A stretch of 64,000 nt of DNA, taken from contig CANRNF010000006.1 in NCBI GenBank assembly GCA_947631865.1, forward strand, positions 1-64,000, written 5' to 3'. The stretch's first letter is position 1; every line of letters starts with the position of its first letter. Shown here in pieces: positions 1-7,299 of the stretch. Both the position numbers and the translations under genes were made by a program. The notes under the pieces are model-generated. The model had not been told where the DNA came from, searched no databases, and worked only from the letters and a program-made list of their open reading frames with translations. Origin of the DNA: an uncultured Oscillospiraceae bacterium (lineage in GTDB: Bacteria > Bacillota > Clostridia > Oscillospirales > Oscillospiraceae).

Positions 1-851
1 AACGCGCACTGTTCGTCGTTGCAGGCGATGGCCTCGGGGGTGCGGATGGCGATGTGGAACACATGGGCCATGTGCTCCTGGCCCTCCCGGCCGTAGAGGC
101 GGTACTCGTAGGGCACGCCCTGGGCCTTCAGCGCCTGGCACAGCAGGGGCGCCTGGTCCTTGAGGAAGTCGTACCAGGCGGTCATCACCAATGTGGGCGG
201 GAAGGCGGGGGTGATGTGGGCCAGGGTATCCACCAGGGGCAGCTTTTCCCGGGCGTTCTCGCCGAAATAGGCCCGCATGGTGGCCTGGCTCAAACTCCCC
301 TCGGACCCGTCGAACTGGTAGTGGCCGCAGTGGAAGGCGGCGGCCCGGACGGTGAGCTTGGGCAGGGCAAAATCGTACATGGCTCCGAAGGCGGGGTCTG
401 TCAGCATGGCGCAGTACTGGGCGCCCAGCTGGCCCCCGGCGGAGTCGCCCACCACGAACAGGTGGTCCGTGTCCAGGTGGTATTTCGGCCCCTGCTCCGC
501 CACCCAGGTGAAGGCGGCGTTCACGTCCTCCACCGCCGCGGGGAAGGGGTCCTCCGGCGCGAGGCGGTAGTTGAAGTTCACCACCGCGAAGCCCCGGCGG
601 GCAAGGTCCATGCAGTAGTACTGATACAGCTCCTTGTCCCCGTAGACCCAGCCGCCACCGTGGACGCTGACGATCACGGGCAGGGGCGTTTCCTCCGTCC
701 CCTTGGGGCGGTATATGTCCAGGGTGTTCCAGCGGCCGTGGGGGCCGTAGGAAATGTTGTCCGTGCGGGCCACGTCCGGGGGCGTGGTGAGCCCCTTGTC
801 CCGCTCGGCGTCGCTGGCGCTCCATTCGGCGCGGATGTCCAGATAGTCCAT
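1..851 (-). CDS. alpha/beta hydrolase (esterase/lipase type), cut by window edge
   Basis: This reads in from position 851 and runs off the window start, so the C-terminus is missing (283 codons visible). It carries the oxyanion-hole motif HGGGW (about residues 64-68) and the nucleophile motif GDSAGG (Ser about 137). These are the marks of the HSL/carboxylesterase group of alpha/beta hydrolases. There is no signal peptide, so it should be cytoplasmic. The start is set by GGAGG seven bases upstream of the ATG, and that ribosome site overlaps the stop region of the GH3 gene 13 bases upstream, so the two are almost certainly co-transcribed. In a glycan locus a deacetylase/esterase acting on acylated sugars is plausible, but the substrate is inferred only from the neighbour. 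Confidence 0.85.
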   Translation of the reverse strand, partial: MDYLDIRAEWSASDAERDKGLTTPPDVARTDNISYGPHGRWNTLDIYRPKGTEETPLPVIVSVHGGGWVYGDKELYQYYCMDLARRGFAVVNFNYRLAPEDPFPAAVEDVNAAFTWVAEQGPKYHLDTDHLFVVGDSAGGQLGAQYCAMLTDPAFGAMYDFALPKLTVRAAAFHCGHYQFDGSEGSLSQATMRAYFGENAREKLPLVDTLAHITPAFPPTLVMTAWYDFLKDQAPLLCQALKAQGVPYEYRLYGREGQEHMAHVFHIAIRTPEAIACNDEQCA

Positions 852-864
852 ATGACAGCCTCCT

Positions 865-3276
865 TTAGTCTATTTTTAAGATGAGCTCCAGCACCCGGCG
901 GGCGCAGACAGCCAGGTCGTCCCGGCCAATAAGCCCCATGTCCAGGGCCTTCTGCAGCCGCTCCGGGTACCCGGCGGCCATCTTCACGTCGTTGCCCGCC
1001 AGGACCTCCTTATAGTGCTCGCCCCGGTTCCACCAGTCGGTCATCACGAGACCGGAAAAGCCCCACTCGTCCCGGAGGATATCCGTGAGCAGTTCACGGC
1101 TCTCGGAGCTGCGTCGGCCGTTGACGATGTTGTAGGCGCTCATGACGCACCAGGGGTCCGCCTCCCGGACCACGATCTCGAAAGCCTTTAAATACAGCTC
1201 CCGCAGGGCCCGCTGGGACAGGCGGGAGTCGGAGTTTTTGCGGTTGGTCTCCTTGTCGTTGCAGGCGAAGTGCTTCACCGTAGCGGCCACGTTCTTCGAC
1301 TGGATGCCCCGGACCGTGGCGGCGGCCAGTTTGCCCGCCAGCAGCGGGTCCTCGGACCAGTACTCGAAGTTCCGGCCGCACAGGGGACTGCGGTGCAGGT
1401 TGATGGCCGGGGCCAGCCAGATGGAGATGTTGTTCTCCTTTACCTCTGCCGCGGCGGCCGCCCCCACGGCCAGGGCCAGGTCCTCGTCCCAGGCGGAGGC
1501 CAGGAGGGTGGCGCAGGGGAAGGCGGTGGTGCGCACGCCGCACTCCGGGATGAGCCGCAGGCCCGCGGGGCCGTCGGCGGTGGTGACGGTGGGCACGCCG
1601 TAGTCGGGCAGGTTGCCCATGCCGAAGGTGTTGGACACGCCGGTGTTGGGCTGGCCGCCCGCCAGGTGGATGAGCAGCTCGTCGGGAAGCTGGGCGATGA
1701 AGTCGTCCAGGGAGAGCTTCCCCTCCGCCACGTCGGACAGGGGCCGGGCCCCCTCCGCCAGGGGGCGCATGAGGAGCCGCCGGGGCAGGGCCCGGACGGC
1801 GGGAGTCATGGCCTCCAGCTCCCGGGCGTCCATCTTGGGCAGGGCACTCTCGTCCGGGTCCACCGCGGGGGCCGCCGGAAGGGGCTCCCAGGTCCCGTCC
1901 GCCAGCAGCCGCTTAGGGAGCCCCGAGGGGGCCAGCCGGCTCTGAAGCTGGGATGCCACCCGGTCGGAGGCCTGTTCGTATGTATAGCGGAGCGCCTGGG
2001 CGGACCGGACGTCCCCGCCCAGATAAAAGCGGTAGGTCCCGGCCTCCAGGACCCAGGCGAAGGGGCGTACCTTGCCAAGGTCGTCGAAGCTGGCCATGTC
2101 GGTGATGGGGAAGGAAAGGCAAAGTTCCGCGCTCTCACCGGGGGCCAGTTCCTTCGTCTTTCCAAACGCGGCCAGCACCCGTGCGGGCTTTTGCAGCTTG
2201 CCCTGGGGGGCGCTGTAGTAGAGCTGGACCACTTCCCGGCCGGGCCGGCCGCCAGTGTTTGTCACACGGACCGCGGCCTGGATACGGCCGTCCGCCTCCC
2301 CGGCGGAGAGAACATCTATAGAGAACGACGTATAGGAAAGGCCGTAGCCGAAGGGGTAGCAGACCTTTTCCCCGGCGCCGGGGAGGGTCTCAAAATACCG
2401 GTAGCCCATGTAGATATCCTCGGTGTAGTCCACATGGAAGGGGGAGGCGTGGAAGCCCGCGGTGGAGGGCCAGTCCTCCAGAGACCGGGCGAAGGTGTCG
2501 GGCAGCTTCCCGCAGGGGCTGGCTTTTCCCAGAAGCAGGTCCGCCATGGCCCCGCCGCCCTCCATGCCGCCCTGCCAGGCCAGCAGCGCGGCGCCTATCT
2601 TATCGTCATCGCAGAACCAGGACACGTCCACCGGGCCGCCCACGTTCAGCACCAGCACCACCCGGTCGAAGACGGCGCACACGGCGTCGATCATGGCGGT
2701 CTCGGCGTCGGAGCGGTAGAAGTCCCCCCGGGGGAAGAGGCGGCCGGCCAGCTTGGGCATGGTCATCTCGTGGCCCCAGGGATTGTACTCGTCCTCATAC
2801 TCTGCATCGGACCGGTCCCAGCCCTCGCCGGAAAAGCGGCTCAGGACCACCACGGCCGTATCCGCCGCCTTCCGGGCCCCGTCCAGCAGCTCCGCCGGCA
2901 GGGGCGGCTCCGCCATCATGCCGGGCTGGTCCCCGGCGGCGTACCGGGCTTGTACATAGTCCCGGTAGTAGTCCGCGAGAGGCTCGCAGACGCGCACGCC
3001 CTGCTCCCTGAGGCCGTCATAGAGGCCCTTCACATAGGCCGCGGTCACGTCGCCGCTGCCGCCGCCGCCCTTCACGTAGTCGAAGCTGCCCTTGCCGAAC
3101 AGGGCCAGGGTCCCGGCCGGGTCCAGGGGCAGGAGAGAGTTTTCGTTTTTCAGCAGCACCATGCCCTCCCGGGCGGCCCGCCTGGCCAGGACGGCGTGGG
3201 CGGGGCTGGCGGTCACCCAGCCCTCCTCCGAGAGGGGCAGGTTGGGCTGGAACAGCGCGCGGGTCCACTTTTTCAT
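865..3276 (-). CDS. GH3 beta-glucosidase with permuted domain order
   Basis: This 803-residue cytoplasmic enzyme should release glucose from the non-reducing end of beta-gluco-oligosaccharides. The usual GH3 order is reversed. The (alpha/beta)6 half comes first, with GMVLLKNENSLLPL at about 39-52 and a probable acid/base Glu151 in SGEGWDR. A fibronectin-III-like part follows (REVVQLYYS, about 345-380), and the TIM-barrel half is last, with TADGPAG, KHFACNDKE and the nucleophile Asp747 in VMTDWW. The same inverted order is known from Ruminococcus albus and Butyrivibrio beta-glucosidases, so it is a recognised variant rather than a rearrangement artefact. GGAG lies five bases before the ATG. 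It is co-directional with the downstream esterase and divergent from the RHH/GGDEF pair. The linkage preference cannot be read from sequence. Confidence 0.92.
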   Translation of the reverse strand: MKKWTRALFQPNLPLSEEGWVTASPAHAVLARRAAREGMVLLKNENSLLPLDPAGTLALFGKGSFDYVKGGGGSGDVTAAYVKGLYDGLREQGVRVCEPLADYYRDYVQARYAAGDQPGMMAEPPLPAELLDGARKAADTAVVVLSRFSGEGWDRSDAEYEDEYNPWGHEMTMPKLAGRLFPRGDFYRSDAETAMIDAVCAVFDRVVLVLNVGGPVDVSWFCDDDKIGAALLAWQGGMEGGGAMADLLLGKASPCGKLPDTFARSLEDWPSTAGFHASPFHVDYTEDIYMGYRYFETLPGAGEKVCYPFGYGLSYTSFSIDVLSAGEADGRIQAAVRVTNTGGRPGREVVQLYYSAPQGKLQKPARVLAAFGKTKELAPGESAELCLSFPITDMASFDDLGKVRPFAWVLEAGTYRFYLGGDVRSAQALRYTYEQASDRVASQLQSRLAPSGLPKRLLADGTWEPLPAAPAVDPDESALPKMDARELEAMTPAVRALPRRLLMRPLAEGARPLSDVAEGKLSLDDFIAQLPDELLIHLAGGQPNTGVSNTFGMGNLPDYGVPTVTTADGPAGLRLIPECGVRTTAFPCATLLASAWDEDLALAVGAAAAAEVKENNISIWLAPAINLHRSPLCGRNFEYWSEDPLLAGKLAAATVRGIQSKNVAATVKHFACNDKETNRKNSDSRLSQRALRELYLKAFEIVVREADPWCVMSAYNIVNGRRSSESRELLTDILRDEWGFSGLVMTDWWNRGEHYKEVLAGNDVKMAAGYPERLQKALDMGLIGRDDLAVCARRVLELILKID

Positions 3277-3342
3277 AGCGTCTCCTTTCTATGGGAGAAA
3301 ACATATTTATAACAGTATAACGTCCCCGGAAGGGAATGGAAA

Positions 3343-3375
3343 GGGGTATTTTTTCCGCGGGGGTATATTTTTTCC
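3343..3375. repeat. tandem direct repeat in the GH3 upstream region
   Basis: GGGGTATTTTTTCC (3343-3356) is followed by GGGGTATATTTTTTCC (3360-3375), a spacing of about 17 bases. It lies between the divergent GH3 and RHH genes, roughly 70-100 bases upstream of the GH3 start. Two near-identical copies at about 1.5 helical turns suit binding by a dimeric or AraC-type regulator. That role is inference. Confidence 0.4.
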
Positions 3376-3425
3376 ACAGGGCGGCATGGATGATGTGATG
3401 CATTAAGTTTTCAACGCGGTTTGTG

Positions 3426-3457
3426 TTATAGAATCAAAACAAATTTACATTCTATAA
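3426..3457 (+). promoter_or_regulatory. palindrome overlapping the -10 box of the RHH/GGDEF operon
   Basis: Perfect 9-base arms TTATAGAAT (3426-3434) and ATTCTATAA (3449-3457) are separated by 14 bases. The right arm overlaps a TATAAT-like -10 at 3453-3458, 30 bases before the RHH start. I see no good -35. The placement is what an autorepression operator for the RHH protein encoded just downstream would look like. Confidence 0.5.
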
Positions 3458-3487
3458 TGTGTTAAACTACAGGAAGGGCCGAGGACC

Positions 3488-3670
3488 ATGGAGAAATTCA
3501 TCATCACGCCCAAAGAGGATAAATCGGTCACCATGACCATCCGCATCGACCGGGCCGTCCAGGAGCGGTACAACGACCTGTCTGCCCGGACGAACCGTTC
3601 CCGCAACGAGCTCATCAACATGGCGCTCCAGTTCGCCCTGGAGCACATGGAGATCCAGGAACAGGACTGA
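3488..3670 (+). CDS. small ribbon-helix-helix (CopG/Arc-like) protein
   Basis: The 60-residue protein has the RHH pattern: a beta strand (SVTMTIRIDRAVQERY, about 14-29), then two helices separated by the turn RTNRSRNELINMAL (about 34-47). Such proteins dimerise through the strand and bind DNA, often their own promoter. It lies 15 bases before the sugar-sensor/GGDEF gene on the same strand, so the two form an operon. The downstream protein has a LacI-like sensor but no DNA-binding domain, which raises the possibility that this RHH protein is its DNA-binding partner; that is inference. A palindrome sits over the operon's -10 region. The short basic AT-hook-free tail (EHMEIQEQD) is acidic and unremarkable. 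Confidence 0.8.
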   Translation: MEKFIITPKEDKSVTMTIRIDRAVQERYNDLSARTNRSRNELINMALQFALEHMEIQEQD

Positions 3671-3685
3671 CCGGGGGGCGAGGGT

Positions 3686-5587
3686 ATGTACCACGACAAC
3701 AAGATCGCCATATTCGTCTCCCATCTGTACGGGGACTATCAGCGCCAGGTGTGCCAGGGAGCGGTGGACCGGGCGGCGGAGTACGGCTACCGCACGGAGA
3801 TATACTGCTCCAACGACGGGGAGGATCTGGGCGAGTATGTGGCTCAGGAGAACGCCATCCTGCGCATCCCCGACTTTCGGTTCCTGGACGGGGCGGTGTT
3901 CGTCTCCGGTCCTTATGTGGACCAGTCCCTCCGGCAGCAGATCACCGCGGAGCTGAAGGCGCAGAGTATCCCGGTGGTGGAGATCGCGGACTATGACCTG
4001 CAGTTTCCCGCCGTGGTGCTGCAAAACAGCGAGCTGTTCTCCGACCTGGCGGAGCACCTGGTGACGGTCCACGGCGCGAAGCGCATCTGCTACCTGGGGT
4101 TCAAGCCCCAGCGGTATTTCTCCGACCAGCGCCATGACATCATGAAGCGGTTCATGGCGGAGCACGGCCTGCCCTTCGGGGAGGGGGACGTGTATTTCTG
4201 CGAGGACGACCCGGCGGACTACGCCGCCGCTTTGCATCACTTCACCGCCCAGGGCACGCCGGACGCGGTCATGTGCTACAACGACCACGTGGCGGTCCGT
4301 TTCTGGGAGGCGGCCCACCGGGAGGGGTATGTGCTGCCCCGGGACTTTGCCCTCACCGGCTGCGACCGGGACGAGGAGGGGCAGAACATGGACCCGCCTC
4401 TCACCACCATCACCTTCCCCACCCGGGAGGTGGGGGCGGCGGCCGTCACGGCCCTGATGGACGAGATGCACGGCGGGGCCCGGCGGGTGACCACCGTCCG
4501 GGCGGAGCTGGTACCGGGGGGCACCTGCGGCTGCGGGCGGGCGCCGGAGGGCAGCGCGTTTTTGTACCGGCGGAAGCTGTCGGACCGCATCGATAGGACG
4601 GAAAGCGTGCTCATGGACTCCATGCACATGGCGGCGGAGCTGAGCCGCGCGCCGGACGTGGACGCGGGCATGGATGTGATAGAGCGCTATATCCGCGCCG
4701 CCGGGGATTACAGCGACTTCTATCTGTGCCTCTATCCCCATTGGGATGAGCCGGCGGAGTACCTGCGGGAGCTGGCGGGGGTGTCCGGCGGGGAGGAGCC
4801 CCGGGAGGAGGACGTGCTTTTGAAGCTTGCCCTGCGCGGGGGCCGGCGGCTGCCGGAATGTTCCTTCCAGCGGGAACGGCTCCTGCCGGACTACATCCAG
4901 CGGGATTCCGACGCGGCCTACATCGTCTCGCCGGTGTTCTTTGGAAGCCATTTCTTTGGCTACCTGGTCCGGGCCTTCCGGGACAACCGGCTGGACTACA
5001 AATTCCTGGACGTGCTGTGGCTGACCAATATCGCCCAGTTCCTGCAGAACATCTTTGAGCACCGGCGGCTGCACGCGGTGAGCCAGCAGCTGGAGAGCAT
5101 CTACACCAAGGACAGCGTCACGGGGCTCTATAACCGCCCCGGCTTCCTGAACCGCCAGGGCACGGTCCTGCGCTCCGTGGAGGGCAGGGTGGTGGCGGCG
5201 GTCATGTACGACGTGGACAGCCTCAAGGAGATATCCGACCACTTCGGCCACAAGGAGGGGGACTTTGCCCTGCTCACCGTGGGCCAGGCCCTGCGGAAGA
5301 TCTACCGGCAGGAGGACCTGTGCGCCCGGTTCGAGGGGGACGAGTTCTACGTGCTGGCCAAGGCGGACAGCGAGGCCGAGGCCGCCCGGACCGTGGAGCA
5401 TGTGCGGGGCTACCTGGAGAACTTCAACAAGCTGAGCGCCAAGCCCTACCGGGTGTCCGTGAGCGCGGGGCTCTTCTGCCGGCCGGCGGAGGAGGTCACG
5501 GAGCGGGACCTGGAGGACATGTTCGCCCGGGCAGACGGAGCCATGCGCCTGGCCAAGCGGGAGAAGCCCGGAAGCTATCTAAGGTGA
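3686..5587 (+). CDS. LacI-type sugar-binding sensor fused to a GGDEF diguanylate cyclase
   Basis: This 633-residue cytoplasmic protein begins directly with a periplasmic-binding-protein-like sensor of the LacI/PurR effector type (about 5-290; e.g. KIAIFVSHLYGDYQRQ, YNDHVAV, GCDRDEEGQNMDPPLTT). It has no N-terminal helix-turn-helix and no membrane segment. A middle region of about 180 residues follows, then a GGDEF domain starting near DSVTGLYNRPG (about 476). The active-site loop reads EGDEF (550-554), with Glu in place of the first Gly. An RxxD inhibitory site (RQED) lies exactly five residues before it, as in product-inhibited cyclases. The likely role is to make c-di-GMP in response to an imported sugar. 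Whether the E-for-G change permits activity is open; variants at that position are tolerated in some active cyclases. Confidence 0.88.
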   Translation: MYHDNKIAIFVSHLYGDYQRQVCQGAVDRAAEYGYRTEIYCSNDGEDLGEYVAQENAILRIPDFRFLDGAVFVSGPYVDQSLRQQITAELKAQSIPVVEIADYDLQFPAVVLQNSELFSDLAEHLVTVHGAKRICYLGFKPQRYFSDQRHDIMKRFMAEHGLPFGEGDVYFCEDDPADYAAALHHFTAQGTPDAVMCYNDHVAVRFWEAAHREGYVLPRDFALTGCDRDEEGQNMDPPLTTITFPTREVGAAAVTALMDEMHGGARRVTTVRAELVPGGTCGCGRAPEGSAFLYRRKLSDRIDRTESVLMDSMHMAAELSRAPDVDAGMDVIERYIRAAGDYSDFYLCLYPHWDEPAEYLRELAGVSGGEEPREEDVLLKLALRGGRRLPECSFQRERLLPDYIQRDSDAAYIVSPVFFGSHFFGYLVRAFRDNRLDYKFLDVLWLTNIAQFLQNIFEHRRLHAVSQQLESIYTKDSVTGLYNRPGFLNRQGTVLRSVEGRVVAAVMYDVDSLKEISDHFGHKEGDFALLTVGQALRKIYRQEDLCARFEGDEFYVLAKADSEAEAARTVEHVRGYLENFNKLSAKPYRVSVSAGLFCRPAEEVTERDLEDMFARADGAMRLAKREKPGSYLR

Positions 5588-5597
5588 CGTCAGAACA

Positions 5598-5723
5598 AAT
5601 AAAGCCCCCCTTGTCAAAGGGGGGTGCCCGCCAGCGGCGGGCGGGGGATTGCCGTTGGTCCAGGAACAATCCCCCAGTCAGCGCTTCGCGCTGCCAGCCC
5701 CCTTTCACAAGGGGGCCTTTCAT
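5598..5723. repeat. MITE-like intergenic repeat with inverted ends
   Basis: About 125 bases lie between two convergent genes. The left end (AAAGCCCCCCTTGTCAAAGG...) and the reverse complement of the right end (AAAGGCCCCCTTGTGAAAGG...) match over about 24 bases, so the element has terminal inverted repeats. Each end is itself a hairpin. Inside are GGGGATTG/CAATCCCC and AGCGC/GCGCT dyads. It has no coding capacity. From memory this type of element recurs in Oscillospiraceae and Faecalibacterium genomes. Here it may also terminate both converging transcripts. Confidence 0.75.
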
Positions 5724-5733
5724 TTTATCCTTA

Positions 5734-7194
5734 TCAGCCGACGTCCTGCATGTTCCGGCGGTACTCGCTGGGGGACACGCCGCACAGGGCCTTGAATATC
5801 TTCATGAAGTTCTTCTCGTTCACATACCCCACACGGTGGCTCACGTCCACCACCTTCATGTCCGTGTCCGCCAGAAGCCGCTGGGCCTGGCGGATGCGCA
5901 TCTGCTTCAGGTAGTTGACGAAGCTCTGGCCGGTCTGGAGCTTGAACAGATGGGAGAACAGGGAGTAGTTCATGGATATGTAGTTGGACACCACGGCCAT
6001 GTTCAGGTCCTCGGCGTAGTGCTCCTGCATGTACTCGATGGCCTGGGCGATGCGGGCCTGGTTCCGGTTGAACTCCAGCCGGGCGGTGAGCTTGTCGTGG
6101 AAGGCCAGCAGCCACACCATGAAATACTGGCCGAACTCATCCAGGGAGCGGAAGGTGAGGGGCCGGGCGCAGAGCTCCAGCGCCTGCAGGTCGCCGCTGT
6201 CCAGACTGCCGCTGTATACCTCCTGCACGCCCTGGGAAAAGGCCCGCAGCTCCTCGAAAAGCCGCCCCGGCGGTACCTGGCCCCGGGCCGCCGCCAGAAG
6301 CAGCTCCTCCCACCGGTCAGACAGCTCGCCGCTCTTTTTCGTGCCCAGCAGCTGCAGCCGCTGGCTCCGGGCCTGGCCGGTGAGGAGCCGCTCCGCGTCC
6401 AATGTGAGGGGCTCCTCCTCCGGCAGGGGGCACAGCGCGTGCCGGCACCGGCAGAAGGCGGCCTCCCGGGCGGCCAGGGCCTCCCGGTGGGCGGCGGAGA
6501 GCTCGTCGGTGGTGTGGTGGACGGCGGAGACGCCCGCCGCCTCGGCGGGCAGCTCGCTGCGCAGGAAGGGACCGATGTCCCGCTCGGCCAGGATGCAGAG
6601 AGTCTCCTCCGGGCTCTGGCGGTGGAGCAGGAGCTTATCCGTCTCCCGGATGGGCACTCCGCCCTGGCACAGGCACACCGCGTAGCCCGTCTCCGCCAGC
6701 AGGGGCTCGTACAGCTCCCGCAGCAGGGACGCCTCGTCCGGGGAGGGGCGCTGGTCCAAAAGGAAGCTGAACACCATCCGCATGGTGAGCAGGTCCAGCA
6801 TCCGGCCCCGGTGCTTTGCCTGGGCGGCCTTGTCCTCCAGCGTCCGGAGGATCGCGGTCATGCGCTCGGGCTCAATGGGCTTGAGCACGTATTCCAGCGC
6901 ACCGGCGCGCATCATCTCCACCACATGGCGGAGGTCGTCGCTGTCCGTGATGACCACGGTCATGGGAGGTTCGGGCAGCTCATGGACCCGGCTGACCAGT
7001 TCCAGGCCGTCCATCCCGGGCATGCCGATGCCGGTGAACATGGCGTCCACGTGGTACTTGCCCACCAGCTCCAGGGCGGAGAGCCCGTCGCCGCACTCCA
7101 GCACCGCCTTCACGGGGACGCCGCTTTCCCGGATGAGCTTCTTGAGGTACTGGCGCACCGGGCGCTCGTCCTCCACGATCAGCACCGTATCCAT
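5734..7194 (-). CDS. YesN/AraC-type response regulator lacking the phosphoacceptor Asp
   Basis: The 486-residue protein has an N-terminal receiver domain (about 1-120; VEDE at 7-10, the conserved Lys in VLKPIEP), a long middle region, and a C-terminal AraC HTH pair (about 375-486; NMAVVSNYISMNYSLFSHLF and VDVSHRVGYVNEKNFMKIFK). In YesN relatives the phosphorylated Asp stands in TDIRMPGMDG. Here the sequence reads TGIGMPGMDG, so residue 55 is Gly (codon GGC). The rest of the acidic pocket is intact. No histidine kinase gene lies nearby. It probably works as a pseudo-receiver, with some other input, and controls the adjacent ABC importer and glycosidases. GGAGG is seven bases before the ATG. 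It has its own promoter and a terminator separates it from the ABC genes. Confidence 0.9.
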   Translation of the reverse strand: MDTVLIVEDERPVRQYLKKLIRESGVPVKAVLECGDGLSALELVGKYHVDAMFTGIGMPGMDGLELVSRVHELPEPPMTVVITDSDDLRHVVEMMRAGALEYVLKPIEPERMTAILRTLEDKAAQAKHRGRMLDLLTMRMVFSFLLDQRPSPDEASLLRELYEPLLAETGYAVCLCQGGVPIRETDKLLLHRQSPEETLCILAERDIGPFLRSELPAEAAGVSAVHHTTDELSAAHREALAAREAAFCRCRHALCPLPEEEPLTLDAERLLTGQARSQRLQLLGTKKSGELSDRWEELLLAAARGQVPPGRLFEELRAFSQGVQEVYSGSLDSGDLQALELCARPLTFRSLDEFGQYFMVWLLAFHDKLTARLEFNRNQARIAQAIEYMQEHYAEDLNMAVVSNYISMNYSLFSHLFKLQTGQSFVNYLKQMRIRQAQRLLADTDMKVVDVSHRVGYVNEKNFMKIFKALCGVSPSEYRRNMQDVG

Positions 7195-7225
7195 GGCCTC
7201 GCCTCCCCTCGTTTTGGTATATCAA

Positions 7226-7234
7226 CGCATTATA
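7226..7234 (-). promoter_or_regulatory. extended -10 promoter of the AraC-type regulator
   Basis: On the minus strand TATAAT (7229-7234) is preceded by TGT, giving the extended -10 pattern TGnTATAAT. It lies 35 bases before the regulator's start. No convincing -35 box is visible, as is usual with extended -10 promoters. Confidence 0.55.
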
Positions 7235-7246
7235 ACACAAATACGC

Positions 7247-7277
7247 GAAAAAAGCACTACCCCAGCGGGGCAGTGCT
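7247..7277 (-). terminator. terminator of the sugar ABC transporter operon
   Basis: The hairpin AGCACT(a)CCCC-agc-GGGG(c)AGTGCT (7253-7277) has one internal mismatch. On the minus strand it is followed by six T (7247-7252). It lies 23 bases past the stop of the last permease gene. Confidence 0.8.
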
Positions 7278-7299
7278 TTTGTTCGGTTTTGGGTCCGGT

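Noticed and set aside
1270-3312. Long plus-strand open frame of 680 codons opposite GH3
   Set aside because: It is the antisense shadow of the GH3 gene in GC-rich DNA, with low-complexity His/Gly/Val-rich translation and no family motif.
3467-5401. Long minus-strand open frame opposite the sensor/GGDEF gene
   Set aside because: The plus-strand protein has clear domains and a ribosome site; the reverse frame has neither.
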